A DNA stretch of 64,000 nucleotides, taken from assembly GCA_964412235.1 (NCBI GenBank), contig CAYPNT010000001.1, positions 1 to 64,000 of the forward strand. Direction: 5' to 3'. A program made the position numbers and the translations under genes. A model generated the notes under the pieces. The model saw nothing but the letters and a program-made list of their open reading frames with translations. It was not told where the DNA came from and ran no database searches. The stretch comes from JAYZQT01 sp964412235. GTDB taxonomy: Bacteria > Pseudomonadota > Alphaproteobacteria > MPNO01 > UBA830. Shown here in pieces: positions 1-9,517 of the stretch. The first letter of the stretch is position 1; every line of letters begins with the position of its first letter.

Positions 1-1
1 A

Positions 2-1264
2 ACATCAACAACCACGAAACACTCACCTTCTAAGCCCCAACCAGTTGTCTCAAAATCAACCATTACAAAGTCAGATATTCTAATGTCTAGGGGACCCGTC
101 ACCACAATCTTCCCAAACACTCCAAAGATTAACGAAATTAGGGTGGGACTGCTCCTTCCATTGACGGGCCAAAACGCAATCTTAGGAAAAGCATTATTCG
201 ATGCGGCCTCGTTAGGTCTCTTCAGTAAAAAAACTGATAAATTCGTGCTTATGCCCTTCGATACCCAAAGCACTAAAGAAGGTGCGGCTACAGCCGCATA
301 TAAAGCCACACAAGCCGGCGTAAAACTGGCCATAGGCCCCATTTTCTCCGAGGCCGTGACTGGGGCCGCTCCAGTTTTTCAAAACGCGGGTATCAAAGTA
401 CTTGCACTTTCAAACAATCGAGCTGTTGCGGAACGGGGGATATTTTTAGCTGGGTTATTTCCAGAAGCCCAAATTAAGCGGTTAATTGAGTATGCGGCTA
501 AAAAGGGGAAAAAACGCCTCGCTGTACTCGCGCCTATCGGACAATTCGGCACGCGCATTATTAGAGCAACGCGAGCCGCCGCCACCACCGTCGGAACAAA
601 ATTGGTTAGGGTAGAAAAATATACTCTATCTGAAGAGGGCATTGCTCAAGCAATACGGGCTCTTACCAACTATAATGAAAGACGGAGTAGTTTATTGGAT
701 CAAATCGCAATACTTAAAAAACAAGGCGACGATGGGTCTCAAAGAGCCCTCGGCCGCCTGGAAATACTCGAAACGCTGGGAAAAATTCCGTTCGATTCTC
801 TTCTTGTCGTAGCTAGGGACTCAGCGCTAGTAAATGTTGGGGCTCAATTAGGAAATTTCGATGTAGATACCAAAAGGATCCAACTCCTAGGATTAGGCGG
901 CTGGACATCAAATAAAACAGGAGCTGAACCACCTTTGGTAGGAAGCTGGTTCGCGACAATTCCGTTCCATGCCGACAATGGTTTTTCGAAGAGGTTCATA
1001 AAAACCTTTGGTTATAAACCACACCCACTTGGCACAATGGTCTACGACCTAGTTGCGTTAGCTGCAATTTTGCGGCCTAAATCTGGCTCGCAATATGATG
1101 GAGCTAAATTCGTTACCAAAACAGGGTTTTCTGGTGCGAGCGGTCTTTTCCGTTTTCTCAACGACGGACAATCACAACATAGTTTAGAAGTTCGCGAAAT
1201 ACTTCGCCGAGGGAGCAAGCTAATCGACCCTGCTCAAACCCACTTCAACCCCCCGCCTAATTGA
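2..1264 (+). CDS. Penicillin-binding protein activator / periplasmic binding-protein fold, 5' partial
   Basis: The frame is open from base 2, so the gene starts upstream of the window and its signal peptide is not visible. The first in-window ATG is at 83, but the preceding Ser/Thr/Lys/Pro-rich codons read as the linker of a longer protein. The segment VGLLLPLTG begins a type I periplasmic binding fold (Peripla_BP_6 / LpoA-like), followed by alternating Rossmann-like segments such as KRLAVLAPIG and IQLLGLGGW. Proteins of this class in alphaproteobacteria are annotated as penicillin-binding protein activators and usually lie beside rsmI and hemW. Here it converges on hemW with a 6 bp gap. The PBP-activator role is inferred from fold and context; an amino-acid ABC transporter binding protein is the alternative. 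Confidence 0.75.
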   Translation, partial: TSTTTKHSPSKPQPVVSKSTITKSDILMSRGPVTTIFPNTPKINEIRVGLLLPLTGQNAILGKALFDAASLGLFSKKTDKFVLMPFDTQSTKEGAATAAYKATQAGVKLAIGPIFSEAVTGAAPVFQNAGIKVLALSNNRAVAERGIFLAGLFPEAQIKRLIEYAAKKGKKRLAVLAPIGQFGTRIIRATRAAATTVGTKLVRVEKYTLSEEGIAQAIRALTNYNERRSSLLDQIAILKKQGDDGSQRALGRLEILETLGKIPFDSLLVVARDSALVNVGAQLGNFDVDTKRIQLLGLGGWTSNKTGAEPPLVGSWFATIPFHADNGFSKRFIKTFGYKPHPLGTMVYDLVALAAILRPKSGSQYDGAKFVTKTGFSGASGLFRFLNDGQSQHSLEVREILRRGSKLIDPAQTHFNPPPN

Positions 1265-1270
1265 GACTGT

Positions 1271-2518
1271 TCAGGTAAGAAGAGAAGTTATCAGAGAGTT
1301 TAGCCGGAGGCGACCCGTATCCGTTGACCTTAACCCCTCCGCATCGAGCTGAATAAAACCACAAGATACAAGCGTCTCAATCATGTTCATCGGGAAAAAC
1401 TCCTCAAAATCCTTACCAGAGATTTTTTTAAAGGTGTTTCTATCTACACCCTGCATAAGCCGAAGGCCGGTAAGAAGAAATTCATCCACCTGTTCAGACT
1501 TCGTTAGTGGTTTTTCTAAGCGGGTGCCATGGCCTTTCGACATAACAGCAGATAGCCACTTTTCTGGAGCGCTCTCCTGTTCCGTTCGCACCCGGGTACC
1601 ATTTAAAGTGAGGCGGCCATGGGCACCCGGCCCCACACCAACATAATCGCCGCCCTTCCAATAAATAATATTATGGCGACACTCTTGACCGTTCTTTGCA
1701 TAGTTCGAAACTTCGTACGGCTGATATCCCGCGCTTCCCATCATCTCGTTAGTAATTTTATATAATTCGCAGGCCAACCCATCGTCGGGTAGCTCAAAAG
1801 CGCCATTTTGATGCGCCGAGTAGAAACGTGTGCCCTTCTCTATAGTAAGCTGATATAAGGAAAGGTGTCCGGTCTCCAGAGTTAATGCTGTGTTAAGCTC
1901 ACTCACCCAGCTCTTAAGGTCCATCCCAGGCAATGCATAGATTAGGTCAAATGAGACGCGTTCAAAACATTCTAAGGCTTCTAAAACAGCGGAACGCGCG
2001 CTTTTTGCGCTATGACTACGACCCAGAAAAATCAATGAATCGTCGTTAAATGATTGAACTCCTACTGAAATTCGATTGACCCCTGCACCAGCGAACTCTT
2101 GAAATTTTTTTATTTCAGAAGAAGACGGATTAGCCTCTAGAGTAACTTCTAAATTTTCCCTCACTTTCCAATGGCGTGAAGCTTCTTGGAGAATAACGGC
2201 CACAGTTTCAGCAGGCATAAGAGAAGGCGTTCCTCCCCCAAAAAATACTGTTTGCAAGACACGGCCTGATGTTCGCTCTCCAAAATATTGTAACTCTCGT
2301 AACAACAATTTGTGCCAAAGTTTATAGTCAACATCAGCAGCAACATGAGAGTTAAAATCACAGTAAGGGCATTTAGAAGTACAAAACGGCCAGTGCACAT
2401 ACAGGGCTATGAATTTATGCGGATTGTGCGTTCCACAATCGGGTTCGGGTTCAACACCCGAAAGAGGGCACCTTTTATCAATATCTGAAGGCACGTTTGT
2501 TCTAGAAAAACTAATCAT
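1271..2518 (-). CDS. hemW: Radical SAM heme chaperone HemW (coproporphyrinogen oxidase-like)
   Basis: A 415-residue radical SAM protein. The cluster motif is CTSKCPYC at about residues 46-53 (CX3CX2C, followed by D-F), and the glycine-rich SAM motif GGGTPS is near residue 95. HemW proteins resemble oxygen-independent coproporphyrinogen III oxidase but act as heme-binding chaperones; the short C-X-F form fits HemW better than HemN. The frame is open further upstream to 2596, but that would overlap rdgB by 86 bp. The ATG at 2518 overlaps the rdgB stop by only 8 bp and gives the usual family length, so I chose it. It is the last gene of a leftward rph-rdgB-hemW operon. Confidence 0.9.
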   Translation of the reverse strand: MISFSRTNVPSDIDKRCPLSGVEPEPDCGTHNPHKFIALYVHWPFCTSKCPYCDFNSHVAADVDYKLWHKLLLRELQYFGERTSGRVLQTVFFGGGTPSLMPAETVAVILQEASRHWKVRENLEVTLEANPSSSEIKKFQEFAGAGVNRISVGVQSFNDDSLIFLGRSHSAKSARSAVLEALECFERVSFDLIYALPGMDLKSWVSELNTALTLETGHLSLYQLTIEKGTRFYSAHQNGAFELPDDGLACELYKITNEMMGSAGYQPYEVSNYAKNGQECRHNIIYWKGGDYVGVGPGAHGRLTLNGTRVRTEQESAPEKWLSAVMSKGHGTRLEKPLTKSEQVDEFLLTGLRLMQGVDRNTFKKISGKDFEEFFPMNMIETLVSCGFIQLDAEGLRSTDTGRLRLNSLITSLLT

Positions 2519-3125
2519 CTTTTTCACTTGGTGAGAAACATGCCTTATACAGCTTAGCAAACGCTTTAGACCTGTGACTTTTCTCATGTTTTTCAACGGG
2601 TTCTATCTCTCCAAAGGTGCTGACGTCACCCTCCGCTACAAACATCGAATCATATCCAAAGCCCTTATTGCCCCTCGGTGGCCAAACAACACAGCCCTCA
2701 ACGTCACCCACGAAAACTTCCGAGTGAAAGTCGGGCCATGCCAAGGCAAGCGCGCATACAAAACGAGCCCCCCTATTGGGGTTATTACCCAACTCGGTAT
2801 GAACACGTAACATCGCAGCAGAAAAATCTTTATTCTGCCCGGCCCAACGAGCGGAATAAATTCCTGGCGCACAATCAAGCGCATAGACTTCTATGCCAGA
2901 ATCATCGGCTATAGCCGGGAAACCTGTCTCATTTGTTGCAGCTAGCGCCTTTAATTTTGCATTCTCAACAAAACTTGCCCCCGTCTCGTCGGGTTCGGGG
3001 ATCCCAAGCGCCGCAGCGGACAAAATTCGTATATTATTGAACGAAAATAGATCCGAAATCTCTGATATCTTGCCCAAATTGTGGCTAGCAATTACTAAAC
3101 AGGGCTCTTTAAATAAACGTGCCAT
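2511..3125 (-). CDS. rdgB: dITP/XTP pyrophosphatase (Ham1/RdgB family)
   Basis: A 204-residue non-canonical purine NTP pyrophosphatase, which hydrolyses dITP and XTP to monophosphates and so keeps deaminated purines out of DNA. The N-terminal SHNLGKISE matches the family nucleotide-binding S/T-x-N-x-x-K-x-x-E motif. ADDSGIEVYAL is the conserved metal-binding segment, followed by PGIYSARWAG and NKGFGYDSMF. The length is typical. It is transcribed leftward between rph and hemW and overlaps hemW by 8 bp, which indicates translational coupling. A housekeeping gene. Confidence 0.95.
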   Translation of the reverse strand: MARLFKEPCLVIASHNLGKISEISDLFSFNNIRILSAAALGIPEPDETGASFVENAKLKALAATNETGFPAIADDSGIEVYALDCAPGIYSARWAGQNKDFSAAMLRVHTELGNNPNRGARFVCALALAWPDFHSEVFVGDVEGCVVWPPRGNKGFGYDSMFVAEGDVSTFGEIEPVEKHEKSHRSKAFAKLYKACFSPSEKDD

Positions 3126-3169
3126 CTTATGATGCCAGTAAAGACCGCCAGCTAAGTAACATCCGAACC

Positions 3170-3886
3170 CTAGCCGGCAAGCGCCATACTCTGCGCTGTC
3201 GTTAATTCGCCTATCCCCTTTTTAGCGAGCTCTACTAAATGGCCAAAAGCGGTTTCGCTAAAAGGTTCTTTTTCGGCGGTGCCTTGAATCTCAACGATAC
3301 CGCCACTCCCCGTTAAAACAAAGTTAGCGTCAGTATCCGCTTGCGAATCCTCATAATAATCGAGATCTAAAATCGGAGAACCTTGGAAAATACCACATGA
3401 AATTGCAGCGACAGACGTCTTTATAGGATCTTGCGCCAAGGCCCCCGAATCTACTAGCCCTGACACTGCTATTTTAAGCGCGACCCACGCTCCGGTAACC
3501 GACGCTGTTCTGGTACCTCCATCTGCTTGAATCACATCACAATCCAGTCGAATTTGCCTTTCACCTAACGCTTCTAAATCAACGACCGCACGAAGCGAAC
3601 GGCCTATTAGGCGCTGTATCTCTTGTGTCCGCCCAGACTGTTTGCCGCGGGCCGCCTCTCTATCTGTCCGTTCATGTGTCGATCGAGGCAACATTCCGTA
3701 TTCAGCCGTTACCCAACCCCGTCCAGAATTCCGCATCCAAGGAGGAACCCTCTCCTCAACTGTAGCATTGCATAATACATGTGTATTTCCGAATTTAATT
3801 AGACACGAGCCTTCTGCGTACGGAGAAAACCCAGTTTTTAGTACCACAGATCTCATTTCATCGGGCGAACGACCAGAAGGACGCAT
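3170..3886 (-). CDS. rph: Ribonuclease PH
   Basis: A 238-residue phosphorolytic 3' exoribonuclease that trims tRNA precursors. It begins with the family-typical MRPSGR, has the phosphate-binding region [20 protein letters not shown], and the conserved [19 protein letters not shown] segment carrying the catalytic acidic residues. The ATG is preceded by a good ribosome binding site: AGGAG at 3893-3897 on the minus strand, 6 nt from the start. It is the first gene of the leftward rph-rdgB-hemW unit and is divergent from hrcA, a pairing common in alphaproteobacteria. Confidence 0.96.
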   Translation of the reverse strand: MRPSGRSPDEMRSVVLKTGFSPYAEGSCLIKFGNTHVLCNATVEERVPPWMRNSGRGWVTAEYGMLPRSTHERTDREAARGKQSGRTQEIQRLIGRSLRAVVDLEALGERQIRLDCDVIQADGGTRTASVTGAWVALKIAVSGLVDSGALAQDPIKTSVAAISCGIFQGSPILDLDYYEDSQADTDANFVLTGSGGIVEIQGTAEKEPFSETAFGHLVELAKKGIGELTTAQSMALAG

Positions 3887-3958
3887 AGGTTTCTCCTTTC
3901 AAAAGTTATTAGCAAGCTATCCAACACCGGTTTATTGGTAAAGGTTTGAAAACCGCCG

Positions 3959-3986
3959 TTGACAAAACAGAGCCCGCTATTACATT
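3959..3986 (+). promoter_or_regulatory. Possible sigma70-type promoter for hrcA-grpE
   Basis: A perfect TTGACA at 3959-3964 is followed 16 nt later by TACATT at 3981-3986, which matches TATAAT at four of six positions. Transcription would start near 3993, about 17 nt before the ATG at 4010. This reading makes the TTG codon at 3959 part of the -35 box rather than the hrcA start. It is inferred from motif and spacing only; no CIRCE operator is visible here. Confidence 0.4.
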
Positions 3987-4009
3987 TCCCCCGCCTTTCA
4001 GTGAATGAT

Positions 4010-5074
4010 ATGAGCGATCCGAATATTAGTATAATAAGCGAATTAAATGACCGAACCCGCGAGGTATTTCGCGAAATAGTTGAGGCTTATGTTGCCGACG
4101 GCGCTCCCGTGGGGTCTCGCACCTTATCACAACGCCTTCAAAAACCACTATCACCTGCCACCGTCAGAAATGTAATGGCAGATCTAGAGGATATGGGTTT
4201 GCTCTATTCACCGCATACATCTGCTGGGCGATTACCCACGGATGCGGGGCTTCGAATGTTTATAGATGGCTTGCTGGAGATCGGTGATCTGAGCCAGGAA
4301 GAACGAGAAAGCATTGACGCGCGCTGCGTTTCACATGGAACTAGCTTAAGCGAAGCACTGAGCGAAGCAACCACACTTCTATCCGGACTGGCCCAGTGCG
4401 CAGGGTTGGTGATAGCGCCCAAAACCGCACGACCGTTGAAACACATTGAATTTGTAAATCTTGGCGATGGGCAAATTCTCGCGGTACTCGTCACTGATGA
4501 CGGGTTTGTGGAAAACCGTTTGGTAGACATACCACCAGGAACGCCACCAGCTGCCCTCACACAAGCCGGAAACTACTTAAATTCTCGACTAGCTGGAAAG
4601 ACGTTAGACGGCGCACGAAACGCAGTCGCAATAGAAATTAAACAACGCCAAACAGAAATAGATTCCATAACCGCAAAACTTATCGACGCCGGATTAGCTG
4701 CTTGGGCAGACACAGATGACGACAACACCCACGGCACATTAATTGTCAAGGGCCAGTCGCGTCTTTTAAATGAAATATCAGCCGTACAAGACCTTGAGCG
4801 CGTAAGAGGTTTATTCAAAGCTTTAGAAACAGAAGAGCTCCTAATCAAACTCCTCGATATCACCGAACTCGCGGATGGTGTTCAAATATTTATTGGTGCC
4901 GAAAATACGTTGTTTGATCAAACAGGATGTTCGTTAGTAGTAGCCCCATTTAAAGCAGATAGACAAACTATCGTTGGCGCCATCGGCGTAATTGGTCCAA
5001 CACGACTCAACTACGCACGCATAATTCCGATGGTCGATTATACGGCCAAGATGATAGACCGACTTATTGGATAG
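4010..5074 (+). CDS. hrcA: Heat-inducible transcription repressor HrcA
   Basis: A 354-residue repressor that binds the CIRCE inverted repeat and controls groESL-type chaperone operons. The N-terminal winged helix-turn-helix is clear: PVGSRTLSQRL then LSPATVRNVMADLEDMG, followed by TSAGRLPTDAGLRMFID. The remainder is the GAF-like dimerisation/inducer region. The frame is open from a TTG at 3959, but that codon lies in an apparent -35 box, and the ATG at 4010 gives the usual length. An in-frame GTG at 4001 is another possibility. It leads directly into grpE with a 12 bp gap. I see no CIRCE (TTAGCACTC-N9-GAGTGCTAA) anywhere near it, so the targets lie outside this window. Confidence 0.93.
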   Translation: MSDPNISIISELNDRTREVFREIVEAYVADGAPVGSRTLSQRLQKPLSPATVRNVMADLEDMGLLYSPHTSAGRLPTDAGLRMFIDGLLEIGDLSQEERESIDARCVSHGTSLSEALSEATTLLSGLAQCAGLVIAPKTARPLKHIEFVNLGDGQILAVLVTDDGFVENRLVDIPPGTPPAALTQAGNYLNSRLAGKTLDGARNAVAIEIKQRQTEIDSITAKLIDAGLAAWADTDDDNTHGTLIVKGQSRLLNEISAVQDLERVRGLFKALETEELLIKLLDITELADGVQIFIGAENTLFDQTGCSLVVAPFKADRQTIVGAIGVIGPTRLNYARIIPMVDYTAKMIDRLIG

Positions 5075-5086
5075 AGGATAAAGAAC

Positions 5087-5791
5087 GTGACTAATTCAAA
5101 AGAAAAGGAACCATTGCCAGGAAAAACCTACGACGCAGAAGCGATGGATAACCCCAACGAAACGGACGCGGAATTATCACCGGGCGGACCCGAGAAACTC
5201 CCGGAACAAATTGATAAACCGACAGAGGCTTCCGAAATCGACTCTGATCAACCTGCTGGCTCTGCGAAGGAAGAACAACCCGAGGAAAATACACCGGAAG
5301 AAGAAATAGCTGATTTAAAAGATAAGCTTTTGCGCGCTCTCGCCGACATGGAGAACCAGCGCCGACGCTCTCAAAAAGACCTTGAGGAGGCCCGCAAATA
5401 TTCGGCCATGAACTTTGCTCGTGACATTCTATCAGTTGCCGATAATTTTCGACGGGCAATTGAATCAGTTCCTGAAATTGATGAGGCCTCCGTAAGTGGT
5501 TTTGTAGAGGGTCTCTCGCTCACCGAAAAAGAACTTTTTTCTACCCTTGAGCGCCATGGCATAGAACGAATTGAGCCACTTGAAGAAAAATTCGATCCGC
5601 AGCTTCACGAAGCAATGTACGAAATTCCGACAGAAGACGCCGAAAACGGTACAATTGTTCAAGTGGTAGAAGCGGGTTACTTAATCCATGGCAGACTTTT
5701 AAGGGCGGCCAAAGTTGGGATCGCAAAATCGCCAGTCAGTAAAGACACGGAAACTTCCGAAGATAACGATACAATAGATGATGCGGAATAG
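5087..5791 (+). CDS. grpE: Nucleotide exchange factor GrpE
   Basis: A 234-residue co-chaperone that releases ADP from DnaK. The first ~65 residues are acidic and low complexity. They are followed by a long helical coiled-coil segment (DLKDKLLRALADMENQRRR) typical of GrpE, and the C-terminal beta domain with HEAMYEIPTEDAENGTIVQV. The start is GTG at 5087 with AGAGGA at 5073-5078 upstream. It is cotranscribed with hrcA. In this genome dnaK is not immediately downstream: egtB intervenes. Confidence 0.94.
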   Translation: MTNSKEKEPLPGKTYDAEAMDNPNETDAELSPGGPEKLPEQIDKPTEASEIDSDQPAGSAKEEQPEENTPEEEIADLKDKLLRALADMENQRRRSQKDLEEARKYSAMNFARDILSVADNFRRAIESVPEIDEASVSGFVEGLSLTEKELFSTLERHGIERIEPLEEKFDPQLHEAMYEIPTEDAENGTIVQVVEAGYLIHGRLLRAAKVGIAKSPVSKDTETSEDNDTIDDAE

Positions 5792-5951
5792 TGCCTTTCG
5801 GTTGTTAGAGGTTCTCGGAAACGCTAGTGTATTGAAAAGCGATCATTGCTCGTTGATTACAGGTGTTTTATCAATGTAGGTCTGATCCCCACGGTAGATT
5901 TATATAGCTGGGTACATATAGGACAAGCACTGGACCCAGGCTCGAGACAAA

Positions 5952-7229
5952 ATGAACAGCGAACGAACAAATTTACTTAATCGTTATGAGAGCATTCGTG
6001 GCCAAACAGAAGCCGTCGCTGCCCCGCTAACGCCTGAAGACCAACAAGTCCAATCCATGCCAGATACAAGCCCAACAAAATGGCATCTCGCACATGTAAC
6101 CTGGTTTTTTGAGACTTTTCTGTTAGAGGAATTTCAAGAAAGTTATAAGACATTTGATCCAGTCTATAAAATTTTATTTAATTCTTATTATGAGGCAATT
6201 GGGCCCAGGTATGTTAGAGCCAACAGGGGCCTTCTCACTCGCCCACCGCTGAACGAGGTGATGTCCTATCGTTCCCACGTCGATAGGAATATTATGAATT
6301 TCATGGAAACCGCAGACGAAAAAACATTTTTTGAAGCAGCGCCTCTTATTGAACTAGGGCTACACCACGAACAACAACATCAGGAATTAGCACTGATGGA
6401 TATAAAACATGTTTTTTCATGTAACCCCTTAACACCGAGTTACAAGGAAACTGACACATCAAATGCAAAAGAACACCACAATCCATGTTGGTATGATGTG
6501 CCGGGCGGAACATTTGTCGTGGGTCACACTGGCAACAGTTTTGCATTCGACAATGAGGGGCCTGCACATGAAACGATTGTTAGAGATTATTCAATTGCAT
6601 CGCATCCAATTACAAATAGGGAGTTCCTGGCTTTCATAGAAGATGGTGGTTACTCAAATTCTCGATTCTGGCTTTCAGATGGGTGGGCTAAGGTTCAGAG
6701 CGAGAGTTGGGTCGCGCCACTATATTGGAGATGTGCGAACACAGGTTCTTGGGAAGAATTTACGCTCTCGGGCATTCAGCCCGTTTGTATGGAGGCACCG
6801 GTCTGTCATGTTAGTTTTTACGAAGCATCTGCTTATGCGGAATGGGCCGGAAAGCGATTACCGACTGAATATGAATGGGAAATCGCTGCAAATTATTATA
6901 ATTGTGGAACTGCGATAGAAACTAGTCATAATCGCCTTGAAAGTGGGCACCTGAACCCAATGCCCCCAAATACTCTCCAAAACAACGCCCCATCACAAAT
7001 GATGGGAGATGTGTGGGAGTGGACGCAAAGTGCCTACGGACCTTATCCGGGTTTTGTTGCAGCCCCTGGTGCGGTGGGAGAATACAATGGTAAATTCATG
7101 ATTAACCAAATTACGCTGCGCGGCGCTAGCTGTACCACACCCATTGGGCATGCTCGTTTAACCTACCGCAACTTTTTTTATCCACACCAAAGATGGGCGT
7201 TTTCAGGGTTCCGTTTGGCACATAGTTGA
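5952..7229 (+). CDS. egtB: Ergothioneine biosynthesis sulfoxide synthase EgtB-like protein
   Basis: A 425-residue two-domain protein. The N-terminal DinB_2-like helical domain carries the iron ligands: WHLAH (residues 44-48) and HHEQQHQE (about 138-145), i.e. the HX3HXE motif. The C-terminal half is a formylglycine-generating-enzyme-like (FGE/SUMF1) domain with AGKRLPTEYEWE, DVWEWT and a terminal FSGFRLA. EgtB enzymes are non-heme iron sulfoxide synthases that join hercynine to a thiol donor in ergothioneine biosynthesis. The usual partner methyltransferase egtD is not in this window. The gene lies between grpE and dnaK with its own 160 bp upstream spacer. The exact thiol donor cannot be told from sequence; a selenoneine-type or other FGE-like role is less likely. 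Confidence 0.85.
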   Translation: MNSERTNLLNRYESIRGQTEAVAAPLTPEDQQVQSMPDTSPTKWHLAHVTWFFETFLLEEFQESYKTFDPVYKILFNSYYEAIGPRYVRANRGLLTRPPLNEVMSYRSHVDRNIMNFMETADEKTFFEAAPLIELGLHHEQQHQELALMDIKHVFSCNPLTPSYKETDTSNAKEHHNPCWYDVPGGTFVVGHTGNSFAFDNEGPAHETIVRDYSIASHPITNREFLAFIEDGGYSNSRFWLSDGWAKVQSESWVAPLYWRCANTGSWEEFTLSGIQPVCMEAPVCHVSFYEASAYAEWAGKRLPTEYEWEIAANYYNCGTAIETSHNRLESGHLNPMPPNTLQNNAPSQMMGDVWEWTQSAYGPYPGFVAAPGAVGEYNGKFMINQITLRGASCTTPIGHARLTYRNFFYPHQRWAFSGFRLAHS

Positions 7230-7483
7230 TTAGCCGTATACTGGACCGTCGTGAGATAGATCCTTGAATACACTAAGAACATTAACATTTCGATTATCGT
7301 AATAAGACCTCCTGATGGACCGCGGCCCAAACTTCTCTGGGCTAAAATTATTCTACTATTGTAACACTAGAACCCAATACCTATATAACAGCCATATCGC
7401 TCTCCGAGGGTAAACAGGAAACTTCTGAGATTTCTAAACGGTCATTTGGGACTAAGAATTCTCGCAAAAAATGAGGCAATATT

Positions 7484-9448
7484 ATGGGCAAAGCAATCGG
7501 TATTGATCTCGGCACTACAAATTCATGTGTTGCGGTTATGGAGGGGTCAGACGCCCGTGTTATCGAAAATTCTGAAGGAGCTCGCACTACACCCTCTATG
7601 GTCGCCTTTTCGGAGGGTGATGAACGTTTGGTGGGCCAGGCGGCTAAGCGACAAGCAGTAACAAACCCAGAAAACACCCTTTTCGCAATTAAGCGTTTAA
7701 TTGGACGGTCGTTTGACGACCCGACAACAAAAAAAGACGAAGATCTTGTGCCCTACAATATTGTTAAGGCAGAAAACGGCGATGCATGGGTGGAGGCCGA
7801 TGGCGACAAGTATTCTCCCAGTCAAATTTCGGCCTTTATACTCCAAAAGATGAAGGAAACAGCAGAGGCACACATAGGCGAGGAAGTAACCGAAGCAGTC
7901 GTCACTGTACCTGCATATTTTAATGACTCTCAACGCCAGGCAACAAAAGACGCAGGAAAAATTGCTGGACTCGAAGTCCTTAGAATCATCAACGAGCCCA
8001 CAGCGGCAGCCCTGGCCTATGGATTAGAGAAAAACGAAACAGGAACGATTGCGGTTTATGACCTCGGGGGCGGAACGTTTGATGTTTCAATCCTTGAAAT
8101 CGGTGACGGCGTATTTGAAGTGAAGTCTACAAATGGTGACACATTCCTGGGTGGCGAGGATTTTGACGCACGCATTATCGAGTATCTAGCGGACGAATTT
8201 AAAAAAGAAAACGCTATTGACCTGCGAGAAGACAAACTAGCGCTACAAAGACTTAAGGAAGCCGCCGAAAAAGCAAAAATAGAACTGTCTTCATCTGCAC
8301 AAACAGAGGTTAATCTTCCATTCATTACTGCTGATCAAAATGGCCCCAAACATCTCAATATAAAAGTGACCCGAGCAAAGCTCGAGGCGTTGGTGGATGA
8401 TCTAGTTGCCCGAACAATTGGACCATGCAAAGCGGCATTAAAGGACGCAGGTCTCTCGGCGGGCGAAATAAAGGAGGTCATACTTGTAGGGGGAATGACC
8501 CGAATGCCAAAGGTAATTGAAACTGTAAAAAACTTTTTTGGACGCGACCCTCACCGCGGTGTTAACCCGGACGAAGTTGTAGCAATCGGAGCAGCTATTC
8601 AGGCTGGTGTTCTGAAGGGTGATGTGAAAGACGTCTTATTGTTGGACGTTACACCACTGTCGCTCGGGATAGAAACATTGGGTGGTGTCTTTACGCGTCT
8701 CATAGACCGCAATACCACAATCCCAACCAAAAAAAGTCAGGTTTTCTCAACCGCGGAAGACAATCAGAGTGCAGTAACAATAAGAGTCTTTCAGGGTGAG
8801 AGAGAAATGGCGAGTGACAATAAATTACTCGGCCAATTTGATCTAGTTGGGATTCCACCTGCGGCGCGTGGCATGCCGCAAATTGACGTTGCGTTTGATA
8901 TTGATGCTAACGGCATAGTTAATGTGAGCGCCAAGGACAAAGCCACTAATAAAGAGCAAAATATCCGCATCGAAGCATCCGGTGGATTGTCGGATGACGA
9001 CATCGAACAAATGGTCGCGGACGCCGAGGCTAATTCAGAGGCCGACAAAAAAAGGCGGGAGATGGTGGAAGCAAAAAACAATGCGGATAGCCTGATTTAT
9101 ACCACAGAGAAAACAATGGAAGATCATGGTGAGTCGCTTACAGAGGAGGACAAGGCGGCCATTGAGACGGCTATCTCTGATTTGCGGGCGGCGCTCGATA
9201 TAGAAGAACCAGAACCAACTGAAATTACTGCGAAAACAGAAGCATTAGCACAGGCGGCCCAAAAACTAGGAGAGGCGTTATACAATGCGCAACAGGAAGA
9301 AGCGGCCGCCAGCGCCTCTAATATGAATAGCGATGAGACCACTAGAGCTGATACGGAGAAACCAGCTGGCGACGACAATAGTGCCAATGTAGTCGATGCT
9401 GACTTCGAGGAAGTCGACGATGAGGACTCTAAGGACAAAGCGTCATAG
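7484..9448 (+). CDS. dnaK: Molecular chaperone DnaK (Hsp70)
   Basis: A full-length 654-residue Hsp70. It opens with [13 protein letters not shown] (ATPase phosphate 1 loop), has [16 protein letters not shown] and [10 protein letters not shown], and then the substrate-binding domain with [14 protein letters not shown]. The acidic C-terminal tail ends in [20 protein letters not shown] at 7484 has GAGG at 7473-7476 as the ribosome binding site. It is followed by dnaJ after 69 bp. The 254 bp upstream spacer has a weak CTTGAA at 7263-7268 that could be a heat-shock -35, but I cannot pair it with a convincing -10. Confidence 0.98.
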   Translation: MGKAIGIDLGTTNSCVAVMEGSDARVIENSEGARTTPSMVAFSEGDERLVGQAAKRQAVTNPENTLFAIKRLIGRSFDDPTTKKDEDLVPYNIVKAENGDAWVEADGDKYSPSQISAFILQKMKETAEAHIGEEVTEAVVTVPAYFNDSQRQATKDAGKIAGLEVLRIINEPTAAALAYGLEKNETGTIAVYDLGGGTFDVSILEIGDGVFEVKSTNGDTFLGGEDFDARIIEYLADEFKKENAIDLREDKLALQRLKEAAEKAKIELSSSAQTEVNLPFITADQNGPKHLNIKVTRAKLEALVDDLVARTIGPCKAALKDAGLSAGEIKEVILVGGMTRMPKVIETVKNFFGRDPHRGVNPDEVVAIGAAIQAGVLKGDVKDVLLLDVTPLSLGIETLGGVFTRLIDRNTTIPTKKSQVFSTAEDNQSAVTIRVFQGEREMASDNKLLGQFDLVGIPPAARGMPQIDVAFDIDANGIVNVSAKDKATNKEQNIRIEASGGLSDDDIEQMVADAEANSEADKKRREMVEAKNNADSLIYTTEKTMEDHGESLTEEDKAAIETAISDLRAALDIEEPEPTEITAKTEALAQAAQKLGEALYNAQQEEAAASASNMNSDETTRADTEKPAGDDNSANVVDADFEEVDDEDSKDKAS

Positions 9449-9517
9449 GGATATTACCTACAAAACACCAAACGTGACTGCATAGATAGAAACGCTTTTG
9501 GGGGAACGCGCTTAGCC

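Noticed and set aside
3887..4009. CIRCE operator upstream of hrcA
   Set aside because: Searched for TTAGCACTC-N9-GAGTGCTAA; not present.
4330..4343. GTTTCACATGGAAC in hrcA resembling parS
   Set aside because: Two mismatches in the palindrome core and it lies far from parAB; likely chance.
7263..7290. Heat-shock sigma32 promoter upstream of dnaK
   Set aside because: CTTGAA is present, but the following CATTTC is a poor -10 with off spacing; not supported enough to list.
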